DNA of 64,000 bases from Streptomyces sp. CA-210063 (GCF_024612015.1 NZ_CP102512.1:3472001-3536000); one strand, 5' to 3'. Positions 8,583 to 17,370 are shown, numbered from the stretch's first letter. Numbers and translations: made by a program. The notes: generated by a model not told the origin, from the letters alone.

Positions 8583-9160
8583 TTCCTCGCCACGCATGAC
8601 TCCAAGTGATCGTCCACCAATCCGCACGCCTGCATCAGCGCGTACGCCGTCGTCGGACCCACGAAGCGGATGCCGCGCTTCTTGAGGGCCTTGGAGAGGG
8701 CCGTGGACTCGGGGGTGACCGCCGGGACGTCGGCGAGGGTCCTCGGCACCGGGCGGGTTGTCGGATCCGGGGCGTACGACCAGATCAGCTCGTCCAGCTC
8801 GCCCGGGGTCCAGTCGGCGAGCACGCGGGCGTTGGCGATCGTCGCCTCGATCTTGGCCCGGTTGCGGATGATGCCCGGGTCGGCGAGGAGGCGCTCCTGG
8901 TCGGCTTCGGTGAACATGGCGACCGAGGCGATCTTGAAGTCGGCGAAGGCGGAACGGAAGCCCTCACGGCGGCGCAGAATGGTGATCCAGGAGAGGCCGG
9001 ACTGGAAGGCCTCCAGGCAGAGCCGCTCGTACAGGGCGTCGTCGCCGTGGACCGAGCGGCCCCACTCCTCGTCGTGGTACGCGACGTAGTCCTCGGTGGA
9101 CAGGGCCCAGGGGCAGCGGAGTGCGCCGTCGGGGCCGGCGAGGGCGGTGCCGTCGCTCAC
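8570..9160 (-). CDS. tag: DNA-3-methyladenine glycosylase I
   Basis: 196-residue Tag glycosylase, which removes N3-methyladenine from alkylated DNA as the first step of base-excision repair. The family zinc ligands are all visible: Cys16 (RCPWAL), His29 (AYHDEEWG), His185 and Cys189 (DDHLESC). The helix-hairpin-helix region and FQSGLSWITIL block are intact and length is normal. The GTG start overlaps the stop of the upstream DivIVA-like gene by four bases (GTGA, 9157-9160), so the two are translationally coupled. The TAG stop falls in the loop of a palindromic repeat, so the 3' end of the gene is also its terminator. Confidence 0.95.
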   Translation of the reverse strand: MSDGTALAGPDGALRCPWALSTEDYVAYHDEEWGRSVHGDDALYERLCLEAFQSGLSWITILRRREGFRSAFADFKIASVAMFTEADQERLLADPGIIRNRAKIEATIANARVLADWTPGELDELIWSYAPDPTTRPVPRTLADVPAVTPESTALSKALKKRGIRFVGPTTAYALMQACGLVDDHLESCVARNAPH

Positions 9161-9507
9161 TGGTGGTCGCCCTCCTCCGGCTTGTGCGGCGAGGTCACGG
9201 TCGCCGCGCGGGCGCCTGCGAGCGCGGACTCCAGGTCGGCGATACGGGCGTCCCGCTCGGCGATCTCGGCGCTGAGGCGGCCGAGGGCGTCGTCCACGTC
9301 CACCATGCGGTAGCCGCGCAGGGCGACCGGGAAGCGGAGCGCCTCGACGTCCGCGCGGTTGACCGGGCGGTCCGCCGGCAGCGGGTCCTGGAGCCGCTCG
9401 CCCGCCGCCTCCGGCAGTGCCGCGCTGTCGCCGCCGCCCGCCACGGCGAGCGTCACCGCGGCGACCACGACGGCGAGCGCGACGACCAGGAACAAGAACA
9501 TGAACAT
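9157..9507 (-). CDS. DivIVA domain-containing small membrane protein
   Basis: 116 residues: an N-terminal membrane helix (about 1-25, FLFLVVALAVVVAAVTLAVAG), then a short DivIVA-like segment (FPVALRGYRMVDVDDALGRL, about 59-78) and a coiled-coil (AEIAERDARIADLESAL). DivIVA-type N-termini bind membrane, often at curved sites. Function here is unknown. ATG 9507 has AGGGGA upstream; a second ATG two codons later is possible. It is translationally coupled to tag. Confidence 0.85.
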   Translation of the reverse strand: MFMFLFLVVALAVVVAAVTLAVAGGGDSAALPEAAGERLQDPLPADRPVNRADVEALRFPVALRGYRMVDVDDALGRLSAEIAERDARIADLESALAGARAATVTSPHKPEEGDHQ

Positions 9508-9626
9508 CGCTGGGTCCCCTCGAGTGTGTTCGGCTCCGATCGTGCCATGCGAGTCTGACAGTTAAGGTCGCAGGCGGTTCGGCAAGGCGGTCGATCAGCG
9601 GGACGTACTGGGAGAGGTCACAGCGG

Positions 9627-10487
9627 ATGCTCAGGCTGGGCAAGCGGGAATTCGGCCCGCACGAGCCGGTGATCATGGCGATCGTGAACCGGACCCCCGA
9701 CTCCTTCTACGACCAGGGGGCCACCTTCCGGGACGAGCCGGCGCTCGCGCGCGTGGAGCAGGCGATCGCCGACGGCGCGGCCGTCATCGACATCGGCGGG
9801 GTGAAGGCCGGGCCCGGGGAGGAAGTGACCGCGGCGGAGGAGGCGCGGCGGACCGTCGGATTCGTCGCGGAGGTGCGGCGGCGGTTTCCCGACGTGATCA
9901 TCAGTGTCGACACCTGGCGGCACGAGGTCGGCGAGGCCGTCTGCGAGGCCGGGGCGGATCTGCTCAATGACGCGTGGGGCGGGGTCGATCCCCGGCTCGC
10001 GGAGGTGGCGGCGCGGTACCGGGTGGGGCTGGTGTGTACGCATGCCGGGGAGTCCGAGCCTCGTACGCGGCCGCATCGGGTCGAGTACGGCGATGTCATG
10101 GCCGACATTCTCCGGGTGACCGTCGGGCTGGCGGAGCGGGCGGTGGCTCTCGGGGTGCCTCGGGAGTCCGTCATGATCGATCCCGGGCACGACTTCGGGA
10201 AGAACACGCGGCACAGTCTTGAGGCGACGCGGCGGTTGGGGGAGATGGTCGCGACCGGGTGGCCGGTGTTGGTGTCGTTGTCCAACAAGGACTTCGTGGG
10301 GGAGACGTTGGACAGGGCGGTGAAGGAGCGGGTGGTGGGGACGCTGGCGACGACTGCGGTGTCGGCCTGGCTGGGGGCTCAGGTGTACCGGGTGCATGAG
10401 GTCGCGGAGACTCGGCAGGTGTTGGAGATGGTGGGGGCCATCGCGGGCTATCGGGGGCCGGCTGTGGCCCGGCGGGGGCTCGCCTAG
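9627..10487 (+). CDS. folP2: Dihydropteroate synthase-like protein, FolP2 type
   Basis: 286-residue TIM-barrel protein of the DHPS family. The first pterin motif reads IVNRTPDSFYDQG (canonical N-x-T-P-D-S-F-x-D-G-G), and the phosphate/pterin loop reads MIDPGHDFGKN. The canonical S-R-K segment near the C-terminus reads SLSNKDF, so the usual Arg is replaced by Asn. Actinobacteria often carry two homologues, and the FolP2 type has been reported to lack DHPS activity, so a folate role should not be assumed. ATG 9627 has GGAGAGG upstream. It is followed by a composite repeat and a convergent LOG-family gene. Confidence 0.82.
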   Translation: MLRLGKREFGPHEPVIMAIVNRTPDSFYDQGATFRDEPALARVEQAIADGAAVIDIGGVKAGPGEEVTAAEEARRTVGFVAEVRRRFPDVIISVDTWRHEVGEAVCEAGADLLNDAWGGVDPRLAEVAARYRVGLVCTHAGESEPRTRPHRVEYGDVMADILRVTVGLAERAVALGVPRESVMIDPGHDFGKNTRHSLEATRRLGEMVATGWPVLVSLSNKDFVGETLDRAVKERVVGTLATTAVSAWLGAQVYRVHEVAETRQVLEMVGAIAGYRGPAVARRGLA

Positions 10488-10491
10488 GGGT

Positions 10492-10615
10492 TCTTTCTCG
10501 CCCCCGCCGCCCCTACCCGTCCCGTCCCAAGGGGCTGCGCCCCTTTGACCCCGCCCGTTTCCGTTCGTCGGGGTTGCTCGCGCAGTTCCCCGCGCCCCTT
10601 TCGGGGCGCGGGGGT
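10492..10615. repeat. Dispersed composite palindromic element, copy B
   Basis: Between the convergent folP2 and LOG-family genes. It has two hairpins: AAGGGGC/GCCCCTT (10529-10545) and CCCCGCGCCCC/GGGGCGCGGGG (10588-10613), joined by a CGCGCAGTTCC segment. The left part (CCGCCCCTACCCGTCCCGTCCC) recurs inverted at about 58350-58380, so the unit is a composite of at least 120 bases. Probably also acts as a bidirectional terminator. Confidence 0.75.
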
Positions 10616-10625
10616 GAGCCGGGAG

Positions 10626-11384
10626 TTAGCGGCCCGCCTCCTTCGAGACCAGGGCCACTGCCTCGTCCACGTCGTCCGTGACGTGGAACAGGGTCAGGTC
10701 CTTTGCCGAGGCCTTGCCCTGGGCGATCAGGGTGTTGGTGAGCCAGTCGACCAGGCCGCCCCAGTAGGACTCGCCGAAGAGGACGATGGGGAAGCGGGTG
10801 ACCTTCTGGGTCTGGACGAGGGTGAGGGCCTCGAAGAGTTCGTCGAGGGTGCCGAGGCCGCCGGGGAGGACCACGAAGCCCTGGGCGTACTTGACGAACA
10901 TCATCTTCCGGACGAAGAAGTAGCGGAAGTTGAGGCCGATGTCGACGTAGGGGTTGAGGCCCTGTTCGAAGGGCAGCTCGATGCCGAGGCCGACGGAGAT
11001 GCCGCCCGCTTCGAGGGCGCCCTTGTTGGCCGCCTCCATCGCGCCCGGGCCGCCGCCGGTGATCACGGCGAAGCCGGCGTCCACCAGGCCGCGGCCGAGC
11101 CGGACGCCCGCCTCGTACTCCGGCGAGTCGGCGGGCGTGCGGGCGGAACCGAACACGCTGATGGCGGGCGGGAGTTCGGCGAGTGTGCCGAAACCCTCGA
11201 TGAACTCGGACTGGATGCGCAGGACGCGCCAGGGGTCCGTGTGGACCCAGTCCGAGGGGCCGCCCGCGTCCAGCAGCCGCTGGTCCGTCGTGCTTCCCTG
11301 CACCTGGGCGCGTCTGCGCAGCACCGGCCCCAGCCGCTGCTCATCCGGTGGCTGCTTCTTGCCCTCGGGGTTGCCGGTCGCCAT
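10626..11384 (-). CDS. LOG family protein (TIGR00730, possible lysine decarboxylase-like/phosphoribohydrolase)
   Basis: 252-residue Rossmann-fold protein with both family signatures, GGGPGAMEAANKGA and PGGLGTLDELFEALT. LOG-family enzymes cleave cytokinin nucleotide monophosphates or related AMP-type substrates; older annotations as lysine decarboxylase are not supported. The first 40 residues are polar and not part of the fold. ATG 11384 is preceded by GGAGGGAG. It lies 104 bases downstream of dapE on the same strand, and the neighbourhood is conserved in streptomycetes, but a functional link to lysine synthesis is unproven. Confidence 0.88.
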   Translation of the reverse strand: MATGNPEGKKQPPDEQRLGPVLRRRAQVQGSTTDQRLLDAGGPSDWVHTDPWRVLRIQSEFIEGFGTLAELPPAISVFGSARTPADSPEYEAGVRLGRGLVDAGFAVITGGGPGAMEAANKGALEAGGISVGLGIELPFEQGLNPYVDIGLNFRYFFVRKMMFVKYAQGFVVLPGGLGTLDELFEALTLVQTQKVTRFPIVLFGESYWGGLVDWLTNTLIAQGKASAKDLTLFHVTDDVDEAVALVSKEAGR

Positions 11385-11488
11385 GTCCGCTCCCTCCGCC
11401 GTGCTGGTGGTTCACCTCAGCGTAGATCCATGCGGGTTACGGACGGGGGACGTGAGCGTGTCCGCCGTGGACCGTGGCCCCGGACACT

Positions 11489-12568
11489 TCACGCCGTCAG
11501 CCAGGACCTCAGGCGCTCCTCGCCCACCAGGATCTTCTTCGTGTCCACCCGTTCGTCGCGCCTGTGTGCCAGGTGCGGGTTGCCCGGGCCGTAGTTGACG
11601 GCCGGGACGCCTAGGGCGCTGAAGCGGGAGACGTCCGTCCAGCCGTACTTGGGCTGGGCGGTGCCGCCGACCGCCTCGATGAAGGCCGCGGCCGCCGGGT
11701 GGGACAGGCCGGGCAGTGCGCCGGGGCTGTGGTCGTCGACGACGAACTCCTCGACCCCGCAGTCGGCGAAGACCTCGCGGACGTGGGCGATGGCCTCCTC
11801 CTCCGAACGGTCGGGCGCGTAGCGGAAGTTGACCGTCACCACGCAGGCGTCGGGGATGACGTTGCCGGCCACGCCGCCCGAGATGCCGACCGCGTTCAGG
11901 CCCTCCCGGTACTCCAGGCCGTCGATCACCGGGTAGCGCGGCTCGTACGACGCCAGCTTGGCCAGGATCGGGGCCGCCGTGTGGATGGCGTTGGAGCCCA
12001 TCCAGCCGCGGGCCGAGTGGGCGCGCTCGCCCTTGGTCGTGAGCAGGACCCGCAGGGTGCCCTGGCAGCCGCCCTCGACCTCGCCGTTCGTGGGCTCCAG
12101 CAGGACCGCGAAGTCGCCCGACAGCCACTCGGGGTGGGCCTCGGAGACGTGCTTCAGGCCGTTCAGGTCCGCGGCGACCTCTTCGTTGTCGTAGAAGACG
12201 AAGGTCAGGTCTCGGTTGGGGGCCGGGACCGTGGCCGCGATCCGCAACTGGACCGCGACGCCGGACTTCATGTCGCAGGTGCCGCAGCCCCACAGGACGC
12301 CGTCCCCGTCGAGGCGGGAGGGGACGTTGTCCGCGATGGGGACGGTGTCGATGTGGCCGGCCAGGATCACGCGCTCCGCGCGGCCCAGGTTCGTACGGGC
12401 GACGATGTTGTTGCCGTACCGGTCGACCGTGAGGTGCGGCAGGGCGCGCAGGGCGGTCTCGATCGCGTCCGCGAGGGGCTTCTCGGTGCCGCTCTCGGAG
12501 GGGAGGTCGACGAGCTGCGCCGTCAGCCGCGCGGCGTCCAGCGTGAGGTCAATGGGGGTCTCGGCCAT
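11489..12568 (-). CDS. dapE: Succinyl-diaminopimelate desuccinylase
   Basis: 359-residue M20 metallohydrolase that releases LL-diaminopimelate from its N-succinyl derivative for lysine and peptidoglycan synthesis. Metal-binding residues are visible: His72 and Asp74 (AGHIDTVP), Asp99 (GTCDMKSG), and the catalytic/bridging pair Glu129-Glu130 (YDNEEVA). A dimerisation domain follows (ARGWMGSNAIHTAAPIL). ATG 12568 with GGGGAC gives the usual family length. dapC, which makes the upstream intermediate, lies 2 kb away on the same strand, consistent with the succinylase branch operating here. Confidence 0.93.
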   Translation of the reverse strand: MAETPIDLTLDAARLTAQLVDLPSESGTEKPLADAIETALRALPHLTVDRYGNNIVARTNLGRAERVILAGHIDTVPIADNVPSRLDGDGVLWGCGTCDMKSGVAVQLRIAATVPAPNRDLTFVFYDNEEVAADLNGLKHVSEAHPEWLSGDFAVLLEPTNGEVEGGCQGTLRVLLTTKGERAHSARGWMGSNAIHTAAPILAKLASYEPRYPVIDGLEYREGLNAVGISGGVAGNVIPDACVVTVNFRYAPDRSEEEAIAHVREVFADCGVEEFVVDDHSPGALPGLSHPAAAAFIEAVGGTAQPKYGWTDVSRFSALGVPAVNYGPGNPHLAHRRDERVDTKKILVGEERLRSWLTA

Positions 12569-12686
12569 GTCCCCGACCCTAACGCGCCTGCGGGGCGGGG
12601 CCGCCCGGCAGGCGGATCCGGTCGCCTCCGGACCACTGTTCACAACTCCTGCACGGCGGCCGTTACTCTCCAGTACCTTGGACCGC

Positions 12687-13697
12687 GTGTCCGAGCCGTA
12701 CCCCTTTTCCTCAGGTCCTCGCCCCCGCCGCCGCGGCCATCGTGTGCTGCGTGTCATGGCGGCGTTCGTCGTTCTGGTCGCGATCGCGGCGTATCTCACC
12801 GTGCAGTATCTGACCGGGGGAAACGGCACACCGCGGTGCGTGGTGGTGTCGGGGGCGGACGACGGGACGTCGTACGAGTTCACACCCGAGCAGGCGGCGA
12901 ACGCGGCGACGATCTCGGCGGTCGGCACCTCGCGCGAGCTGCCCGAGCGGGCCGTGACGATCGCGCTGGCGACCGCGCTCCAGGAGTCCGGTCTGCGCAA
13001 CATCGCGCACGGCGACCGGGACTCGCTCGGACTCTTCCAGCAGCGGCCGTCGCAGGGCTGGGGCACCGAGCAGCAGATCCAGGACCCGGTGTACGCGGCG
13101 GGCGAGTTCTACGAGCACCTCGTCAAGGTCGACGACTACGAGGCGCTGCCGCTGACCGTCGCCGCCCAGCGCGTGCAGCGCAGCGGGTACCCCGAGGCGT
13201 ACGCCAAGCACGAGCCGGACGCCACGCTGCTCGCCGCCGCGCTGACCGGGCGGTCGGCGGCCACGCTGACCTGTGAGGGGCGCCGGGAGACGACCGGCGC
13301 TGGCACCGCCTACGCGGGCGGCCCGGACGCCGTGCGCAGCGCTCTCGTGCGGGACTTCGAGGACGACGCGTTCGAGGCGGCCGGGGCCGTGGTGAACTCC
13401 GCGGGCGGCGCCTCCGCCCAGGCGAGCCCGTCGCCGATCCCGGCCGCCTCCCCCGTCGCCGGGACCGTCACCATCCCCCTCACGGACGCCGGGGACGCGA
13501 ACCGGGTCCGGCAGCGCGGCTGGGAGCTGGCGCACTGGGCCGTGGCCAACTCCTCCCGCCTGGGCGTCGAGCGGGTCTCGTTCGCGGGCCGGGAGTGGGT
13601 CGCCGAGGGCCGGGCCGGCGCGTGGCGGGCGGTCGAGGGCACTGCGGGCGCCGCGGCGGGCTCCACCACCGAGGTCCGAATCGTCACTGGACAGTAG
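12687..13697 (+). CDS. Lysozyme-like/transglycosylase-like membrane protein
   Basis: 336 residues. Arg-rich N-terminus, one membrane helix (about 23-44), then a helical domain with ALQESGLRN and SLGLFQQRPSQGWG, which resembles lytic-transglycosylase-type folds (Glu in the first motif is the candidate acid). Database names such as heavy metal transporter for this family have no support in the sequence. After about residue 210 comes a Pro/Ala/Ser linker and a small C-terminal domain ending in VRIVTGQ. GTG 12687 is the best start by divergence from dapE (118 bases apart), although its ribosome-binding site is weak. A role in peptidoglycan processing is inferred. Confidence 0.78.
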   Translation: MSEPYPFSSGPRPRRRGHRVLRVMAAFVVLVAIAAYLTVQYLTGGNGTPRCVVVSGADDGTSYEFTPEQAANAATISAVGTSRELPERAVTIALATALQESGLRNIAHGDRDSLGLFQQRPSQGWGTEQQIQDPVYAAGEFYEHLVKVDDYEALPLTVAAQRVQRSGYPEAYAKHEPDATLLAAALTGRSAATLTCEGRRETTGAGTAYAGGPDAVRSALVRDFEDDAFEAAGAVVNSAGGASAQASPSPIPAASPVAGTVTIPLTDAGDANRVRQRGWELAHWAVANSSRLGVERVSFAGREWVAEGRAGAWRAVEGTAGAAAGSTTEVRIVTGQ

Positions 13698-14032
13698 GCC
13701 TCGCGGCTCACCCGTGCGGGGTACGTGCGGCGCGTCGCGTGGACGGGGTGCGCAGGTTTTCGCCCCGTCACCCTCGTCTCGCGGAATTCCTTGAGGACAA
13801 AGGGCCGTAAGGATTCAGCAGACTTTCGGACCGGGCGGCGTTTGCCCGCTTTCATCAGCATTTGATAATGCGACGCATTACCAACTCTTTACGTCGGGCC
13901 GCCGCAACCTTCGCGGACTTCGAGCGGTAGTCACTGCGTCCGAGCCCGGAACGATCGATTCGACATCCACTCGACGGTCAACTCCCGGGCACGGTCGGAC
14001 ACTTCAACGTTCCCTTCCGTCAAAGGAGCACC
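13698..14032. other. Intergenic region with a perfect palindrome
   Basis: 335 bases with no gene. The most distinctive feature is TAATGCG-A-CGCATTA at 13866-13880, a perfect 15-base palindrome in an AT-richer pocket that resembles an operator. The last 15 bases carry the AAAGGAG ribosome-binding site of the next gene. The palindrome is 153 bases upstream of that start. Confidence 0.55.
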
Positions 14033-14446
14033 ATGTCCCTCCCCCTGACCCGCCGGATCGCCCGTGCCGCGCTGCTGACCGCAGCGGGAGCGGCCTCCGT
14101 GGTCGGTGCGGCCGGCTCCGCGAGTGCGGCGCCCGAACTCCCGGCCACCCCGAACCTCGGCGGTCTGTCCGCCGTCGACGGGGCGAACGCCGGTAACACC
14201 GTGGACGGCGCGACGCAGAGCGTCACCGGGGTCGCGAGCGACGCCGGTACCAAGGCGGCCAAGCAGACCCTGCCGACCGTGAGCAAGACCGGCGGGAAGG
14301 CCGTCAAGACGACGACGCCCGTCGCGCAGAAGGCCGCCGGGGAGGCCGCCGGCTCCGCCGGCACCGTTCTGGGTGACACGACCAAGACGGCCACGAAGGG
14401 TGGGCTTCCCACCGGGCAGCTCCCGGCGCAGAGCCCGCTCGGCTGA
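14033..14446 (+). CDS. Small secreted Ala/Thr/Lys-rich protein
   Basis: 137 residues. A clear signal peptide (RR near the N-terminus, hydrophobic ALLTAAGAASVVGAAG, likely cleavage after ASAA or SASA at about residue 28), then a low-complexity mature chain rich in Ala, Gly, Thr and Lys with no Cys and no recognised domain. AAAGGAG precedes ATG 14033. A strong U-tailed terminator follows at 14461. Homologues in streptomycetes have been labelled ATP-binding, for which I see no motif. Function unknown, probably cell-wall-associated or extracellular. Confidence 0.8.
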   Translation: MSLPLTRRIARAALLTAAGAASVVGAAGSASAAPELPATPNLGGLSAVDGANAGNTVDGATQSVTGVASDAGTKAAKQTLPTVSKTGGKAVKTTTPVAQKAAGEAAGSAGTVLGDTTKTATKGGLPTGQLPAQSPLG

Positions 14447-14460
14447 CCTTCCGTACGTCG

Positions 14461-14491
14461 AAGGGGCCCGGGGAGACTCCCCGGGCCCCTT
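14461..14491 (+). terminator. Intrinsic terminator
   Basis: 13-bp perfect stem AAGGGGCCCGGGG / CCCCGGGCCCCTT with a 5-base loop, followed by CGGGTTTTG. It serves the secreted-protein gene and, in the other direction, dapC. Confidence 0.88.
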
Positions 14492-14533
14492 CGGGTTTTG
14501 TACAGGGGGCCCACTGGCGAGCGAGCCCAGCGG

Positions 14534-15634
14534 TTACGCCTTCCGCAGGCGGTCCACTGCCGCTGCCACCCTCTCGTCCGTCGCCGTGAAGGCCACGCGC
14601 ACGTGGTGGTCGCCGGCGGGGCCGTAGAAGTCGCCGGGGGCTACGAGGATGCCGAGGCCCGCGAGGTGGGCGACGGTGGCCCAGCAGGATTCGTCTCGGG
14701 TGGCCCAGAGGTAGAGGCTGGCTTCGCTGTGTTCGATGCGGAAGCCGTGGGAGACGAGAGCCTCACGGAGGGCCGTGCGGCGGGCCGCGTAACGGGCGCG
14801 TTGTTCGTGGACGTGGACGTCGTCCCCGAGGGCGGCGACGACGGCGGCCTGGGTGGGGGCGGAGGTCATCATTCCGCCGTGCTTGCGGATCTGGAGGAGG
14901 GGGCCGAGGACGGCCGGGTCGCCGGCGAGGAAGGCCGCGCGGTAGCCCGCCAGGTTGGAGCGCTTGGAGAGGGAGTGGACGGCGACGATGCCCTCGTACG
15001 AGCCGCCGTTCACGTCCGGGTGGAGGACCGAGACCGGGTCGGCGTCCCAGCCGAGCTCCAGATAGCACTCGTCGGAGAAGAGCAGGATGCCGTGCTCGCG
15101 GGCCCAGGCGACGATCCGGGTCAGCTCGGTCTTGGAGAGGACCTTGCCGGTGGGGTTGGACGGCGAGTTCAGCCAGAGGAGCTTGAGGCCGGCCGGGTCC
15201 AGGGTCGTCGGATCGTCGTAGTCCTCGTGGTCGGCGCGGGCGAGGCGGGCGCCGACCTCGTACGTCGGGTAGGCGAGGCGCGGGTAGGCGACCCGGTCTC
15301 CGGGGCCGAGGCCCAGCTGGGTGGGGAGCCAGGCGACCAGTTCCTTGGAGCCGACGATCGGCAGGACGTGGCGGTGGGTGACGTCGCGGGCGCCGAGGCG
15401 GCGCTCCAACCAGCCCGTGATCGCGTCGCGCAGTTCGACGGTGCCCCAGACGGTCGGATAGCCCGGCGAGTCCGCCGCGGCCACCAGCGCTTTCTGGATC
15501 AGCTCGGGCACCGGGTCGACCGGGGTGCCGACGGAGAGGTCGACGATGCCACCGGGATGAGCGGCTGCCGTCGCCTTGTACGGCTCCAGCTTGTCCCAGG
15601 GAAACGTGGGGAGGCGGTCGCTGACTGCGGACAC
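14534..15634 (-). CDS. dapC: Succinyldiaminopimelate transaminase (DapC)
   Basis: 366-residue class I/II PLP aminotransferase that forms N-succinyl-LL-diaminopimelate in lysine biosynthesis. The PLP lysine is Lys224 in VHSLSKRSNLAGYR; NSPSNPTG (156-163) and FSDECY (186-191) are the cofactor motifs; the substrate arginine region is HHVRVAF near the end. The start is a GTG at 15634 with only a weak site upstream. It lies 177 bases downstream of a 7Fe ferredoxin gene on the same strand, the fdx-dapC order shared with Mycobacterium. Confidence 0.9.
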   Translation of the reverse strand: MSAVSDRLPTFPWDKLEPYKATAAAHPGGIVDLSVGTPVDPVPELIQKALVAAADSPGYPTVWGTVELRDAITGWLERRLGARDVTHRHVLPIVGSKELVAWLPTQLGLGPGDRVAYPRLAYPTYEVGARLARADHEDYDDPTTLDPAGLKLLWLNSPSNPTGKVLSKTELTRIVAWAREHGILLFSDECYLELGWDADPVSVLHPDVNGGSYEGIVAVHSLSKRSNLAGYRAAFLAGDPAVLGPLLQIRKHGGMMTSAPTQAAVVAALGDDVHVHEQRARYAARRTALREALVSHGFRIEHSEASLYLWATRDESCWATVAHLAGLGILVAPGDFYGPAGDHHVRVAFTATDERVAAAVDRLRKA

Positions 15635-15811
15635 GGGATCTGGCTCACTTTCTCGTACGTACGTTCCCGAGCGGCGGGTCGGACGCGTACGTACCGCTCG
15701 TACGGCGAACGCCTCGGTCCCGTACGGCGATCATGGTGATCGGGCCGTACGGGACCGAGGCGGCGCGGATGCGGGCCGCAGGGGCCGTGCCCCGAGCCCG
15801 CGGCGTCGCTC

Positions 15812-16129
15812 TCAGGCCTGCGGCGGCAGTGCGGCGACGAAGGGGTGGTCACGCTCGATCAGACCGAGCTTGCTGGCACCACCGGGCGAGCCCAGCTCGT
15901 CGAAGAACTCGACGTTCGCCTTGTAGTAGTCCTTCCACTCCTCCGGGGTGTCGTCCTCGTAGAAGATCGCCTCGACCGGGCACACCGGCTCGCAGGCACC
16001 GCAGTCGACGCATTCATCCGGGTGGATGTAGAGGGACCGCTGGCCCTCGTAGATGCAGTCGACCGGGCACTCCTCGATGCACGCCTTGTCCTTGACGTCG
16101 ACACAAGGCTGCGCGATGACGTAGGTCAC
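15812..16129 (-). CDS. fdxA: 7Fe ferredoxin (3Fe-4S plus 4Fe-4S)
   Basis: 105-residue ferredoxin. Cys9, Cys17 and Cys21 with Cys50 fit the 3Fe-4S site, and Cys25 with Cys40, Cys43 and Cys46 fit the 4Fe-4S site (ECVDCGACEPVCPVE). This spacing and the C-terminal extension (FYEDDTPEEWKDYY onward) are typical of actinobacterial FdxA/FdxC electron carriers. The GTG start has an excellent AGGAGG site. It is upstream of dapC and divergent from the GNAT gene. Confidence 0.94.
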   Translation of the reverse strand: MTYVIAQPCVDVKDKACIEECPVDCIYEGQRSLYIHPDECVDCGACEPVCPVEAIFYEDDTPEEWKDYYKANVEFFDELGSPGGASKLGLIERDHPFVAALPPQA

Positions 16130-16269
16130 GCTGTCGTTCCTCCTCGATAGGGCGCTGGCGGGCCTCCTCAGGCTCCGCCGCCTGGCGCGCGGGAGCGCGG
16201 CGTCGTCGATGCCCGCACCTAGTATCTCCGTTCCTGGGCACGATCCGAACAGGAGGGGTGAACTGACCT

Positions 16270-17370
16270 GTGGAAATCTCTGCCGGTGGACGGCTCGAGA
16301 TCCGTATCTCCGCTGCTGACGTGGGCAAACGCGTGTCCGTGCGGCGCGTCGACGACGCTGCCGCCGGGAGTGGGAAATTCACTGACACGGTTGGTGTTCT
16401 CACATCATGGGACGACGGCGTCCTGCTGATCACCCGCCGCGACGGGGAGCGGGTGCGGATCGAGGAGTCGTCGCTGGTCGCGGGGAAGGTGGTGCCCGCC
16501 GCGCCCGCCCGACGGCGTGGTCCCGCCGCCTCGTACGAGGAGCTGGCGCACGTCTCCGCGCGGGCCTGGCAGCCGGTCGAGCGGGAGCGGCTCGGTGAGT
16601 GGGTGCTGCGGGCCGCCGCAGGCTTCACCCGGCGTGCCAACTCGGTGCTGCCCCTGGGCGACCCCGGTATGCCCCTCGACGAGGCTCTGACGGCCGTACG
16701 CGCCTGGTACGCGGCCCGGAAGCTGCCCGCCTACATACAGCTGGCCACGGGCGCCGAGGGCACCCAGGAGCTGCTGTGCGCCGAGGTGGCGGAGCGCGGG
16801 TGGGTCCGGGAGGTCACCGCCGAGCTGTGGATCGGGGCGCTCGCGCCGGTCGCGGACCGGGAGGCGGCCGGGGTCGAGCTGTCCCGCACGGCGGACGAGG
16901 CGTGGCTCGGCCGCTACCAGCGCAAGGGCGTCGGCGAGGTCGCGCTGAAGGTGCTCGGGAGCGGGCCCTCGGTGTGGTTCGCGACGGTGCCGGGCGCCGG
17001 GGGCACGGGGCCGGCCGCCATCGGGCGGTGTGTGGTGGACGGGCGCTGGGCCGGTTTCGCGGCCGTGGAGGTCGATCCCGCCCAGCGGCGGCGGGGGCTC
17101 GCTACGACGGTGATGGCCGCGCTGGCTCAGCGGGCGTTGGACGAAGGGGCCTCGGCGGGCTGGTTGCAGGTGGAGACGGACAACGTGGCGGCGCGGGCGT
17201 TGTACGGAGGGATGGGGTTCGCGGTGCATCACTCGTACCACCACTATCGGGGGCCCGGGAGTGGTGGAGACGGTGGCGGTTCCGGCTCCGGTGGCGGCTT
17301 CGGCTCTGGCTCCGGTGGCGGTTCGGGATCGGGGGGCGGCTTCGGTTCCGAGCCGTGTCGATCGTCATGA
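16270..17370 (+). CDS. GNAT family N-acetyltransferase with Gly/Ser-rich C-terminal tail
   Basis: 366 residues. An N-terminal SH3-like domain of about 80 residues (KRVSVRRVDD ... LLITRRDGERVRIEE) precedes a GNAT domain whose acetyl-CoA loop reads RRRGLATTVMAA (about 277-288), followed by TDNVAARALYGGMGF. The last 35 residues are almost pure Gly/Ser/Phe (SGGGFGSGSGGGSGSGGGF), unlike a normal GNAT end. The stop overlaps the next start (ATGA, 17367-17370), so it is coupled to the SirB1-like gene. The GTG start at 16270 sits rather far from AGGAGGGG, so the exact N-terminus is uncertain. Substrate unknown. Confidence 0.85.
   Translation: MEISAGGRLEIRISAADVGKRVSVRRVDDAAAGSGKFTDTVGVLTSWDDGVLLITRRDGERVRIEESSLVAGKVVPAAPARRRGPAASYEELAHVSARAWQPVERERLGEWVLRAAAGFTRRANSVLPLGDPGMPLDEALTAVRAWYAARKLPAYIQLATGAEGTQELLCAEVAERGWVREVTAELWIGALAPVADREAAGVELSRTADEAWLGRYQRKGVGEVALKVLGSGPSVWFATVPGAGGTGPAAIGRCVVDGRWAGFAAVEVDPAQRRRGLATTVMAALAQRALDEGASAGWLQVETDNVAARALYGGMGFAVHHSYHHYRGPGSGGDGGGSGSGGGFGSGSGGGSGSGGGFGSEPCRSS

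Noticed and set aside
12687-13697. Heavy-metal transporter annotation often attached to this family
   Set aside because: Only one membrane helix and no metal-binding motif; the sequence instead has a lysozyme-like ALQESGL/SLGLFQQRPS pattern.
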